The position numbers were made by a program, and so were the translations under genes. The notes below the pieces were generated by a model, which was not told where the DNA came from, did not search any database, and saw only the letters and a program-made list of their open reading frames with translations. Of a DNA stretch of 64,000 bases, positions 1 through 10,935 are shown piece after piece (position 1 is the stretch's first letter; the number at the start of each line of letters is the position of its first letter). The DNA is from Xanthoparmelia taractica. Lineage: Eukaryota; Ascomycota; Lecanoromycetes; Lecanorales; Parmeliaceae. Where the stretch lies: positions 62,001 to 126,000 of the forward strand of contig JANQBS010000049.1 of NCBI GenBank assembly GCA_033085395.1, read 5' to 3'.

Positions 1-191
1 CTCTTGATGCGTAAATTTCTAAATCAGTCCGCGTGTGTAATATCGGCCCTAACTCGAGGTGCAGAGGAGTTTTGCCTCGGGCTTCTGATGCGCCCTACCA
101 GCAGCTGGAAAGGTGAACTGGAGAGTTACAAGATCTCCGGGACAGCGTCAAGGACAAGGACAAATTAGATACAGGTACTGCCAAAGGGTAT

Positions 192-1277
192 ATGCTATGC
201 CCTAACAAGGGTTCTCAAGCAGCGGTGTACGCTCCAACAGCATTCTACGGGTGCACTCTGGTTGTTATCGTGACTGGTCACGGCGTCGTTATAGGTCATT
301 CCGCTCAAGAGACTACTGGCTCAGGAGCTTGCACAACAATGACGGATCCTAATGCGGTCAAAAATATACTGATTCCAAAATTGAACGTGGCAGAGGACGA
401 GACTGATATGGAAGACCATGAGGACAAGAAAGCTTGGATAGTCTACTCCGATGATCTTCCCACAAATGCCCCGGGTTATAAAGCCATCATGGACGACCTC
501 AAGGATCATATGGGTATTCAGGAAAGCAATATCAAATCGATATCATATCGAAGAGGGGGGGGGGAAGGAGGGAATACTGACAAAAAAGTGGTCCAATGGG
601 TCCCGAAAGCAGATGGAACCGGTGCGACATTGACTGTGTACATCATAAGCGATACCCCCCAATTCGTTGATGATTACGACTGTCAAGGAAATCCGCTTTG
701 CAACGGCAAACGCAGGAGGGACGGGCCAGCCTGTGCTCCTACCACCACAGCAGCATCAACAGGTCCATCGACCAGTCCGCTTTCCCAGACGGTGGCACCA
801 GAAGACCCTCCAGTCAGTGCTAGCTGCGTTGCGAGTCCCACCACGGCCGTCAAGAACTCCCATGAGGGTGAGCTCAAGAAAGCAGCCAAGTATTTCTGCG
901 AGGAATATGCCTCGAGCACTGTCACGACTTCTAGTGTGAACATTGCCCAGACTATCATCAGTGGAACTGTGGCGGAGTGTAGGGGGGTTGTGGATGTTGC
1001 GAGGCTTCATACGGGCACTGATAATGCGGACGATGTGTACGATATCAGTGTCATCTCGGTGGACAGGTGCACTCCAAATGGAGGGTTTAACCTTGCTACC
1101 CCTGTCGCCAATAATCAGTGTGCGGATATTCTGCACAGCGCCTGGCAGCAATGTCAGTACCTCGATACCATCCCCGTTGCGCTTCCCGGTTGCTGATGAC
1201 CTCTAAGTAACAATCAAGGCCGCGGTGGATCGATAGCTGCAGGCTGTCTTGTCTACAGCATTGCCACAAAGTACTAG
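192..1277 (+). CDS. Hypothetical secreted-type protein, 5' part uncertain, two exons visible
   Basis: I do not recognise this family with confidence. The frame is open from 192 and ends in a GT-AG intron at 1153-1218. Splicing there replaces a run-on with a second exon, 1219-1277, coding for a Cys- and Gly-rich tail (RGGSIAAGCLVYSIATKY) and a TAG stop. That tail, with the preceding YDISV...C..NGG...C.DIL..AWQQC block, looks like a conserved disulphide-stabilised C-terminal module of fungal extracellular proteins; this is inference. A Thr/Ser/Pro-rich linker lies near residues 185-210. The same frame stays open upstream of the ATG to a TGA at 114-116 and reads like protein (ELQDLRDSVKDKDKLD). 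The true start may therefore be in an earlier exon, possibly outside the window. No signal peptide is visible at the annotated Met. Confidence 0.5.
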
Positions 1278-2527
1278 ATGTTGGACGAGAATTGCCGTGG
1301 GTCGGCGTCTGAATGATCTGGGAGGAAGCCCAAGCCAGTTTACGGTTCCATGTTACGCCTTACTTCTGCTCTAGCTAAGAGCGAGTAGGCTTATCACTTC
1401 GCTAAGCAAATCAATACGGGAACATTCCTGCGCGCCTTGTCAGTCTGCGCCTAAACTTCGTTTCTTTCCATTTTGGTGGCCCCGGAGACTTGTTGGAATC
1501 TTTCTGTCGCTGCCTTTGACCGGTCTTATCGCTGCATGCGTCCCATTGAGGAAAAATAAAAAAGCAAAATTATGAGTCAATCTTTGCCCTCATCGCTTTC
1601 TGCTCATTGCTCGGATTGTTGTATACGGCCATACTATAGAAATTAACATGTCTAGTCCAGTTACTCCTCGTTGTTTATTGCTCTGTACTTACCCTTCTCC
1701 TTTTCTCATAGGATCTCTGGGACTTACAAGTACGACTAATTGTATCAATATGTCATCCTATCGTCTTTTTGAGATAAGCCGTCTACTGTGATGAACATGT
1801 AATAAGTAAAGTAGTTCGACGTAAGGCCTTGATTTACATAACTCCTGACCGACATGGAGCTGCATTATGACAATACTTCTGCACGACCCTCGTTGATCGA
1901 ACGATGCCTGCTTCGTGTTCAAAAGCTACAGTCTCGTAGGAGAAGGCGCAGCGCGAAAAATATCTACGAATGATTTGTTCGATGTCTTAATTCATTTCGA
2001 GTAGATCATTTAGGAAACAATGCACCAATATAATGATGTTTTTAGACCCGAGACCAGCGCACAGTATAGAGAGTAGGTACTTCATACCGCAAGGCATGAA
2101 AGTTATCGTAGGGCAAGGCCCTAGTCTAACCCTAAGTTTTCAATCTGGTTAGATCAGGGTAGGGCTAAGCGACTGTAGGCCAGACTCAGCTGATGGGATT
2201 TCTAAGCTTGTTGCTCTTTCAGGTTCATGAGAGAGCGCGAAGCGACCCAATTCTCCTTGTGCTTTGTGAGTATCCCGACACAGATGGAGTAATCGGACCT
2301 GCATGTCGTATCCTTACACCCTTGCTCACCTAAGATAGTCTTATTTAGCTGGTGCCAAGCATTTCAGTCATTGAACCCCACCAAACGCCTCGACATTTGC
2401 TTCACATCTGCCAAATCCAACTCAACATTGTAAAGAAACCCAGCCTGGTTGCTCGAGCGGACAGCATCACAAGCTCTACAATTTCCTTTCTTTCGACCAT
2501 TGCATTCCAAACTGCCATCAGCCCACA
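1278..2527. other. Intergenic, no gene seen
   Basis: No coding signal was found. The stretch holds an imperfect 13 bp inverted repeat (2119-2131 with 2147-2159) containing CCCTAA/TTAGGG-like words. From about 2345 it becomes a C/T-rich leader just before the Hel2 start codon. Confidence 0.6.
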
Positions 2528-4969
2528 ATGGCCTCAGTAACACAACTAGCCGGGACCCATTCGCATACCCCCGTTGATTCGCAACCGCAAAATCAGATAC
2601 ATGAGACCTTCTCAAGACGTGGCGGACGTGGCGGAAGCAGAGGGCCTTCTAGTCAAGAAGGCGTGAGGGGTGGAAATAGACGAGGAGGGAGAGGGAATCG
2701 GGGCAATCGAGCAGACGGGGCTCCCAACCAGCGAGCGAGACGTCTCTCTAGCTCAGCGAATCCATCAGCACCTCCCATACCACCACCTCCGGGACTTGGC
2801 GATGGAGGCAGCTTCGGTGCTCGCCTGACCAAAGATGCCGACACCAAGGAGAGCAATGATGGTAGAGAGCAGAATGAAAGGGAGGAGGATGTGGAAGCCG
2901 AGGTCTGCTTTATATGCGCTTCGCCTGTGGTCCACAATTCTGTTGCTCCTTGCAATCACCGGACTTGCCATATCTGCGCTCTCAGGTTAAGGGCTTTGTA
3001 TAAGACGAGAGCATGCGCTCATTGTCGGACAGAAGCCAAGTTCGTCATATTCACCGATGATACCACTAAGCGCTACGAAGACTTTGTCGAGGCCGACTTC
3101 CAGCAGACGGATGAAGTGCTGGGTATCAAGTACGAGCAAACAGAAATCCACAGTGACACCTTACTCTTACTCCGGTACAATTGCCCTGACGAAAGCTGCG
3201 ACATCGCTTGCCGGGGATGGCCAGATCTTCACCGACATGTTAGGAGTATCCACCACAAGGTCCTGTGTGATCTATGCACACGGAACAAAAAGGTCTTTAC
3301 GCACGAGCATGAACTGTTCACACAACAAGATTTGAAGAAACATGAAAAATTTGGGGACGATCACCCTGGCGCTGTAGACCAAAGCGGTTTCAAAGGGCAT
3401 CCAGAATGCGGTTTCTGTAGACAGCGATTTTATGGCGATGACGAGCTGTATACGCATTGCAGGGACAAGCATGAGAAGTGTCATATTTGCGATCGTAGGA
3501 ACCCAGCAAGGCAACAACAGTACTACGTGGATTATGATTCATTAGAGGAACATTTTAGGAAAGACCACTTCTTGTGTGCAGATCAGGAGTGCATGGACAA
3601 GAAATTCATTGTCTTTGAATCCGAGATGGATCTCAAGGCGCATCAACTCGAAGCACATCCCAATGGTCTGACCAAGGATGCTAGAAGAGATGCTAGGAGA
3701 GTCGACATCTCGACCTTCGACTACAGGACTCCGCATCAAGATAACCGAGGAGGCAGGAGGGAGGGAAGAGAGGGAAGAGGCAGAGGAAGGGGTAGAGATC
3801 CTAATGTTGAGGCTCTCCCACAATCAACCGCACAACCTTTGCGTAGAGATGAGCTTGCTTATCAGAGGCAAATGGCGATCCAAAATGCCCAGTCAGCCAC
3901 AGCAAGGACCTTTGGTGGCCAATTGACCTCTACCGATGCCTACGCCGCGAGGCCAGCGGGCCGAAATCAGGACACCGTCACAGCACCAAGGAATCACACT
4001 ACCACAAACAGCTCATTCCCAGCAATAGACAATCTCCATCTCAACACCGTCACCAATACAACACCAACATCTCCGCAACCTGCACCAGTAGTGACCCCAC
4101 AGGAACAAGCTCGAAGATTGCAGCACGGCTCCGTTATGGACCGCGCTTCAACCATGCTCAAGCACGACCAAAGCAAAGTCTCAGACTTCCGCAGCAGCGT
4201 CTCATCCTACCGCACCTCCACCATTACAGCGTCCCAGCTCATCGATTCCTTCTTCTCCCTCTTCGATGTCCCTTCCGCGGATCTAGGCAAACTCATCAAA
4301 GAGCTTGCCGATATCTATGAGAACGAAGCAAAACGCAACGGCCTACTCAAGGCGTGGAATGACTGGCGCGCCATCAACGAGGACTATCCATCATTGCCAG
4401 GGCCCAGTGGCGTCTTACCTGGCTCTTCAGCTGCTGCTGCAGGTAGTGGAGGCTACCGAGTCCTCAAGCTGAAGAGCTCAACTGCTCAGTCATCACGCTC
4501 GGCCGTTAGCAAGCAAGGCAGCTGGGGCAATTCCACCGCCACGAACCCTTTTCCATCAATACCTGCGTCCTCGACCAACAGAGCTGGTGCAGGTCGCGTT
4601 GGCGCCACACCATGGATTGCCCCTTCCTCTTCTTCTTCTTCCTCATCAAGACCCTCACCGGCGCCATCACGACCAGCAACCAGACCCTCAACCTACGGCA
4701 AACCGGACGGTCCCGCAGCGGTAGATGCCTTTCCCGCGCTACCATCCGCTGCAAAGCCCAACACCATGATGATGGGACTCACGCGGGGGAGTGTGCGTTG
4801 GGACGATCGAAGGGGGAATAGTGTTCCTACTAACCCATGGGAAGCCGCGAACGGTGGAAGCGGGGGCACCACGCCTGCTGCTCCTGCGGCCGAGGTAGAT
4901 GGAGAGGCTGAAGCGAGAAAGAAGAAAGGGAAAGGAAACAAGAAGCAGACGTTGTATAAGTTTGGTTAA
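2528..4969 (+). CDS. hel2: RING/C2H2 E3 ubiquitin ligase, Hel2/ZNF598 type
   Basis: An 813-residue single-exon protein matching Hel2/ZNF598, the ligase that senses collided ribosomes and ubiquitinates small-subunit proteins to start ribosome-associated quality control in the cytosol. It begins with an Arg/Gly-rich segment (about residues 30-72, RGG repeats) and a Pro stretch. A RING finger at about 127-166 shows CFIC...C..RTCHIC...CAHC. Next come several C2H2-like zinc fingers (about 218-375, with C..C...H...H spacings such as CHIC, CGFC, CDLC). The rest is a long Ser/Thr/Pro-rich disordered region with further RG repeats near 405. The Lys-rich end (KKKGKGNKKQ followed by TLYKFG) is typical of the family. 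The start follows a pyrimidine-rich leader and carries the usual N-terminal context. Length fits fungal orthologues. Confidence 0.93.
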   Translation: MASVTQLAGTHSHTPVDSQPQNQIHETFSRRGGRGGSRGPSSQEGVRGGNRRGGRGNRGNRADGAPNQRARRLSSSANPSAPPIPPPPGLGDGGSFGARLTKDADTKESNDGREQNEREEDVEAEVCFICASPVVHNSVAPCNHRTCHICALRLRALYKTRACAHCRTEAKFVIFTDDTTKRYEDFVEADFQQTDEVLGIKYEQTEIHSDTLLLLRYNCPDESCDIACRGWPDLHRHVRSIHHKVLCDLCTRNKKVFTHEHELFTQQDLKKHEKFGDDHPGAVDQSGFKGHPECGFCRQRFYGDDELYTHCRDKHEKCHICDRRNPARQQQYYVDYDSLEEHFRKDHFLCADQECMDKKFIVFESEMDLKAHQLEAHPNGLTKDARRDARRVDISTFDYRTPHQDNRGGRREGREGRGRGRGRDPNVEALPQSTAQPLRRDELAYQRQMAIQNAQSATARTFGGQLTSTDAYAARPAGRNQDTVTAPRNHTTTNSSFPAIDNLHLNTVTNTTPTSPQPAPVVTPQEQARRLQHGSVMDRASTMLKHDQSKVSDFRSSVSSYRTSTITASQLIDSFFSLFDVPSADLGKLIKELADIYENEAKRNGLLKAWNDWRAINEDYPSLPGPSGVLPGSSAAAAGSGGYRVLKLKSSTAQSSRSAVSKQGSWGNSTATNPFPSIPASSTNRAGAGRVGATPWIAPSSSSSSSSRPSPAPSRPATRPSTYGKPDGPAAVDAFPALPSAAKPNTMMMGLTRGSVRWDDRRGNSVPTNPWEAANGGSGGTTPAAPAAEVDGEAEARKKKGKGNKKQTLYKFG

Positions 4970-5891
4970 TCAGCTTAGGCTTGCAAGCAAGCAAGCCATA
5001 TATAGACATAGAGCATTGGATACGATGCCTTGAACCTGCTCTGCTCTGCTTTGCTTTTACGCCGTGTCACGGAGCCCAGAATGAATTTTCTCGATGAGAT
5101 CGCTATGGTGTGCACATAAGCTCTTGAGCGCTTCGCCAGCAAATGAAACCATCCTCCTATCCATCCACACCGTCTATCCATTGCTTGCATCTCTTTCAGC
5201 CCCGTCGCTGCTTGCACTGGTAGCCTATCAGCAATCACTACTTGAAACGAGAATGCCAGCAGAAGCATTCTTCTTCTTCTTCTCCTTCCTCTCCCTCTTC
5301 CTCTTGATCGTCGCGTGGCCGACCCGGTCCGCTCGATCGAGATCGAGCAAATTGCAGCAGTCCTCTTCTCTACAGGGAACGGGAAAGGGAATGGGAAACG
5401 ACCGGAAGTGACTGGGTTGGTTTGTTGGGTCTGAGGGTATGATACGTACTCATCCGTGTGGTGTGTGCTCGAGCTCCATATACTGTTTCTGACAAACAAT
5501 GCCCATGCCTACAAAAAAAAAACCCACAGCGTGGAACTGACTGCTTGCGTGCTTGCTTCATATTGTGCCGTCTTGTGCCATCTACATTTCTTTCTGCTTG
5601 GTTGCTTACTTACTCGCTTTGCAATCACGGTAAATATGTTCATTTCTTTAGATGGACCCGAATTGATTAGGTACCCATGCAGATCACGATGCGATCGACT
5701 TTTAAATAAGAAAGGTTATAAGGAGTCTTCAAAGCAACTTTGAAGCTTTACAACTTTCTTGGAATAGGAGGCTATGTTACATGATGGAAGTGAAAGGCAG
5801 GTGGAAGGTGGGATAATATGATGTAGGACTCAACGTCTCTTCGTAGTTTATGTCTATATTCGATTGCAGCTCAGCGATAGTAAAAGCCTAT
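4970..5891. other. Intergenic, 3' flank of hel2
   Basis: Only short overlapping frames are present. A (TTC)n-type pyrimidine run lies at about 5268-5305. Nothing else could be supported. Confidence 0.55.
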
Positions 5892-6144
5892 GAGTATCCG
5901 ATAAACGTCGAGACCGAGGCAATAAATTTTATTGAGAAAATTGACTTTATTAATTAGTCAATAACTCTATTATATACGATCGGATATACTCTAAAATAAT
6001 AATATATTATCTTCTGATATAGACGAATTTAACTAGGCTTTAAAGTAGAAAAAAAAGTGGTAAGAGATGTAGAGAGATAGAAGTACTAGAGGGGTATTAG
6101 AAAGTAAAAACAATTTGTTGCCTCTCGGCGTTTATCGGATACTC
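5892..6144. mobile_element. MITE-like AT-rich element with terminal inverted repeats
   Basis: The left end (5892-5930) begins GAGTATCCGATAAACG. The reverse complement of the right end (6109-6144) begins with the same 16 bases, and both arms continue with a shared CGAGA, GGCAA and AAATT pattern, so the arms are about 36-39 bp with one small indel. The roughly 180 bp between them is strongly AT-rich and non-coding. No clear target-site duplication is visible at the borders. This architecture fits a short non-autonomous DNA transposon. RIP mutation could explain the AT richness, but I cannot show that. Confidence 0.5.
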
Positions 6145-6574
6145 GACTCCTTTTTTTTCAAGTACTTCGGTGTAAAGCTCGATTCCCTTTAGGTTCTGCT
6201 TTCCGTTTCTTATTGGCTGCTGCGTCAAGTATGCTGTCAGGGTGTCCAGTAAGTAGCATAATCTGTTCCGATTTTCCGTCCGCCTGTCTCTGTATTGCCT
6301 CCGCCTCTGCATACTTGTCCTGCTGATGAAGCGAGTTTGTGAGATGGCTTATGCTCGCAAGCGTGATTGGGTGGTCTATCCCGAGCACCTCCATCCGAAG
6401 TCGGAGTGTCTGCCGATATATCGACTCGGCCTCACTGTACTTGCCCTGCTCGCGAAGCGAATATCTGAGGTTCATCGTACTCTGGAACGTGTGTAAATGA
6501 TGATTCTTGAACACTCTCTGTTTTATCTATAGTGTCTGTCGGTGTATTATTTCAGCCTCTACATACTTTGCCTG
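6145..6574 (-). pseudogene. Relic of a TPR (kinesin-light-chain-like) protein
   Basis: On the minus strand, three TPR-like units of the type found at the C-terminus of fungal NLR-like (NB-ARC/TPR) proteins can be read: YSEAESIYRQTL, YAEAEAIQRQ and, upstream, YVEAEIIHRQTL. The last unit is followed in the same frame by a TAG (6529-6531), so the frame is broken. Towards its 3' end the sequence loses the repeat pattern and runs into the inverted-repeat element at 6144. The next gene on the + strand is a HET gene, a common neighbour of NLR-type incompatibility genes in fungi (general knowledge). No NB-ARC domain remains in the window. Confidence 0.6.
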
Positions 6575-6749
6575 TAATTGGCGCCACCTTTTCCGCTGTC
6601 AGCCGCTTCTAAGCGGTGTCTGCTGTTGCCTACCCCGCCACTATCGTTGAATAAATGGTTTCATCGCTTCCCAATCAAGTTATCAACTCTAACCTTGCGA
6701 TCGATCAGAGGCGCTTGACTTTAGCTCACCAGCGACCTTTACGAAGACG

Positions 6750-8447
6750 ATGCATCTGCTCGATACGTCGACTCGTAAGGTTCAAGAGTTTTCGCCTGGT
6801 CAAATTCCTCCCTACGTCATACTCTCGCATCGATGGGAAGACAAGGAGATATCATATAAAGATCTTACTGAGCCAAAACAAGATCCTTCAAAGCTCAAGG
6901 GATGGACAAAGCTGAACTCCTTCTGCTCCTTAGTAAGACAAGACGGGTGGGAATGGGCATGGATGGATACATGCTGCATCGACAGAAGTAGCAGCGCTGA
7001 ATTATCTGAAGCCATCAACTCAATGTATCAGTGGTACGAACAGGCCAAAGTTTGTATCGCATATCTTGCAGATATTTCGATAATGAAAGATGAGACGGGG
7101 ATTGAAAGGAAGCGATTCTGGGAGAGCGAATGGTTCAAGCGAGGATGGACTTTGCAAGAGCTTCTGGCTTCCCGCGAGGTCATATTTTACGACAGAAGCT
7201 GGAAAGCTATTGGAACGAAAACTCGGTTGAAAGCCTATGTATCTCGCGCCACTCACATCAGCATTCGTTATCTCTCCACGCCTTCGGAAGCCAGCGTTGC
7301 AGCGAAAATGTCATGGGCCTCCCACAGGCAGACTTCTAGGCCGGAAGATATTGCTTATTCCTTGCTGGGTCTTTTTGACGTGAATATGCCACTGCTCTAC
7401 GGTGAAGGTGAATATAAAGCATTTCAAAGGCTTCAGTACGAAATCGTGCGATCGCGAAGGGACGAGTCTATATTTGCCTGGTCGGAGACTGCAATGTTTT
7501 ACCCGATACTTCCCTATTCAGGCTATGGACTTGCCCCTGGTCTGCTCGCTCCTAGTCCAATGTATTTCTCAGAGTCGGGCGACATCGTTCCCATTGATCC
7601 TATTCTTTTTGAACGTGTGAACTTGCACGCACCCCAAATACTGTTTGATGGATTGGTCTGGACCCTGCAGCGAAGCTTTATACTGGACAAAGATGGAGAG
7701 AAGAGAATGATATACCCGCAAGTTGAAACTCTATATGTTGCACCTCTTGCTTGCGCAAAAGGTTCGGACATGCATGCACCAGTAAAGCTTCAAATGATGA
7801 TGTCACCAAACAGCCTTCCTCGTCGACAGCCATTTCCTAGCTTAGACTTTTTCAGCGAGAGCGAAATGCGAGAAGTTCAAAAATCTAAAGTTAAAGAATA
7901 TCGCCTTATCCAGGAGCAACACCGATGGCACGAACAGGGTTTTACAAAGATCTTTCACCGCGGATTCACTCTCCGATTGTCTGAAAGTGCTCAACATCAA
8001 TGCTCCAGACCTAGTGGATTTGGACTAGGTGTCAAGCTCCATACCAGTCCAGAATCCGATGAGTACATTGTTTCGATGAGCGAAGAATCTCAGCATAGGG
8101 TCGGCATAGTTATGCAGCACAAGAAGGGCGCAGTGATTGAAATTGCATGCGACCCAGCCCATTTGATCTACTGGCGTCTGGTAATGAGCGTCAATACGCA
8201 AATATTCGTGACCGACTTTGATCGCTTCAGTAACTGTAACGGACACGGCTCTATCAACCTCGGAGACCGCGCCGTTGTGTCGCTGGAACAGGGTCAAAAT
8301 ATTTCTATCTCACCAAAGCATGGGCAAAGGATGGGTCAGGACAAAGTCGTGGTCTACGTAGATTGCAACGTGGAAAACCATGTAGGTTTGTCAGATATCT
8401 TCAGTGACGATTCGATTGGGGGAACAAAAACGCCGCTGCACATCTGA
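6750..8447 (+). CDS. HET-domain (heterokaryon incompatibility) protein
   Basis: A 565-residue single-exon protein. The N-terminal HET domain shows its usual blocks: the opening MHLLDTSTRKV..F, YVILSHRW near residue 27, WAWMDTCCID near 70, an MYQWYEQAKVCIAYLAD block, WFKRGWTLQELLA near 130, and the SRPEDIAYSLLGLFDVNMPLLYGEG stretch near 200. HET domains trigger cell death after fusion of unlike strains and have TIR-like activity in some members (established for the family). The C-terminal half (about 260-565) has no motif I recognise. The start is the first ATG fitting the conserved opening. Whether it takes part in self/non-self recognition here is inferred only from the domain. Confidence 0.9.
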   Translation: MHLLDTSTRKVQEFSPGQIPPYVILSHRWEDKEISYKDLTEPKQDPSKLKGWTKLNSFCSLVRQDGWEWAWMDTCCIDRSSSAELSEAINSMYQWYEQAKVCIAYLADISIMKDETGIERKRFWESEWFKRGWTLQELLASREVIFYDRSWKAIGTKTRLKAYVSRATHISIRYLSTPSEASVAAKMSWASHRQTSRPEDIAYSLLGLFDVNMPLLYGEGEYKAFQRLQYEIVRSRRDESIFAWSETAMFYPILPYSGYGLAPGLLAPSPMYFSESGDIVPIDPILFERVNLHAPQILFDGLVWTLQRSFILDKDGEKRMIYPQVETLYVAPLACAKGSDMHAPVKLQMMMSPNSLPRRQPFPSLDFFSESEMREVQKSKVKEYRLIQEQHRWHEQGFTKIFHRGFTLRLSESAQHQCSRPSGFGLGVKLHTSPESDEYIVSMSEESQHRVGIVMQHKKGAVIEIACDPAHLIYWRLVMSVNTQIFVTDFDRFSNCNGHGSINLGDRAVVSLEQGQNISISPKHGQRMGQDKVVVYVDCNVENHVGLSDIFSDDSIGGTKTPLHI

Positions 8448-10935
8448 AAATGACCGTGCATCGACCACAAGTTTCGTTGATCTCAATAGGCCAGGTATTG
8501 CGGGTGTTACATTTTGATCGCGGATGTACCGCCAATGGACAAGAGGAGGCGGCAAGTTCATACTTGATATCTTATGTGTTTATAAAGATACCCGACCGAG
8601 AGAAGTGACAGCAGTGAATAGACCATTAAGGGTTCCCGCCTATCAGCCAGCCCAATGTGTGATTTCATATCATTGTGCTGGTGATGAGCTTGCAGTGACA
8701 TTTGGTCGCGCTATTCCTGATTTGCTACAACATCGGAGAAGGGTTCACCCCCACTGCGGCCACTAATGCTGCGTCTAAACTCCAACTGGCGACATTCCCA
8801 CTGAAGAGCACCGTAAAGTTCTTCGAATAAAACCATCTTTCTTACTGAGTTGGACCTTCCAAGCACGCCGATCCAGGTCCATTGCTCTTCGTCCGCGATT
8901 GATCTATTGACAGCGAAACATCGGCGAAGCCCCCACAAAACTTGCAGAGACAGGTAGGTCATTAAATGCAGATCTGGTTTTCGATCTAGCCCACCGGGCA
9001 GACGTTGCCGGCCGAGCTCAAGCAGCCGTTGCGGGATACCGGATTAGCTGTTTGCTGCAGGACACGGACTCGTGATTTGAGCGTTTGTATTTATGTAGAG
9101 GCGATGCAGATGCAAAGATGTGCACTGCGGAATACTGTGCATAACGGATTGCTGTTGGGAATCTGGCGATTGAGATGGGATGCACCTCCTCTTACTCGCA
9201 TTGCATACCGGGTCGGAAATACTCCTTGTTCCTTCCGTGCATACAGCACTGCTTGGGGAGAGGGGGAGGTATGCATATAGTTCACATAGCCCGTGACCTG
9301 GGTCTCCAGCCGGCGACCGACTATGAGCGGAGAGAATGGTCGTTCTCACCCTCCTTTTGGTGGAAATAAATGAAAAAGCCGCTTACTTTGGCGTATCTCC
9401 TACCATACTTGTCGACTAAACACGTTTCTATTCTCTCTTATGTTGTCCAAGACAAACAGCATTTCTAATTCAATGATATGACGCCTTTACATCGAGGAGT
9501 AACGCCTACAAGCAGTGGATTGTTTCCTAAAAATCAATTAGTTGTGTGATCATAGAGTACCTCTTCGCGTTGTTATGACAAGGGTGGGGGATGATTACGG
9601 TCCTCTGAAGGAGTATGGGCGAAGCGAATAATCGGACGACGGCTATTCTTCCTGTCACTCACCCATGCACCGATGATAATAGTAGTCTACAGCAACTGCG
9701 TGAGGGGGATTACCATGTCAGGGATTTTAGTGAAGGTCAATTTGAGCAGTGGTCCAACCAGCAACAGAACAACCTCAGAGCTTGACGCAGAGCGCATTTC
9801 TGAATAGAGGTGGGGTTTCCCCAGTCTGCTGGAGCTGATGCATCGATTAGTTCCCACGCATTGATTGGCAGATGCCATGCATAACCAGCAGATCTCACGC
9901 GAGATTCTGGCCCATGTTTTAACGCGCTCATATGCAAGTTGCCCTTTTTTTCCTTATTAGGAATCTTTTTTGGGAAGAGCTGGATTATTACCGTCTGAAT
10001 CTGCTGTGATCTTCGTGATGCATATGCTGCTGCATGAGTTGGAATGCTTGACGTTGGAAAGCGGGGTACCAGTATGCGTCTCTGTAACCAAACCCGCCGC
10101 CACAGGGGATATTTCCTCAGACTCGGATCTTCGGCATCTCAATCTCTGTAGCAAAGACTTGGATGAGTGGCCGATGGTAGGTGATAAAAAGTCATTGGAC
10201 ACATTTAATTGGTAGGGTTTCGCGAGGATCGGTGTCCGACGATTTTTGTCACTAACCGTCGGGTCAAAGGAGGACGTCGTATCTTCGTACACTTGATTGA
10301 CTCATTCATGTGGAATGGTTGCATAACGACTGTGTGCCGAGTCCGCAGTAAGTTGTGGGTATTGCTGCATCATCATTGCCAGCACCATCATTATCAGTTC
10401 TGGAGGTATAAGGCCTGATGTACAGTCTTTGGGCAGGACAAAAGAGGAAGAAACAGAAAACACCATGCAACCAAAACCCTGTTCTTATTGGACAAGAACA
10501 ACCCGGAAAAAAAAGACAACAATCCCTTTACAGCCGGGTGAGTGGAAAAGGATGTGGCCAGGCCTAAATCACCAAACTGGGACATTCATAGCCAGGTACC
10601 TGCTGAGCCAAGAGTCTTCAAAATTGGATTACAGCTCTTTCCAATCCCATTCTTAGGCCTTGGCATTCCTGAGATGCTTTATCATAGATGTTAATGCACA
10701 ACTAAAATGTGCAAAATTCGACTTAGCCACCTTCATTTTCACTACCTCGAGCGTGGTATTACTTTAGACCATTGATGCATGTAACGGGCCGCGCGGGATG
10801 CTATCGTAGTTATATGGGATCCATCATTGCTGAGGTAAGTATAACATAGTTGGCCTGTTCACCATCAATCAAAGCTCCTTAAGCCAAAAGCCTTCTGACT
10901 CAGTAGGATAGCAATAGAGCAGACGAGATACTCGT
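8448..10935. other. Long intergenic region, no gene seen
   Basis: About 2.5 kb with only short frames (under about 110 codons) on both strands, without recognisable motifs, splice patterns or codon bias. No tRNA or repeat was recognised by eye. Part of it will be the 3' flank of the MSH4 gene. Confidence 0.5.
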
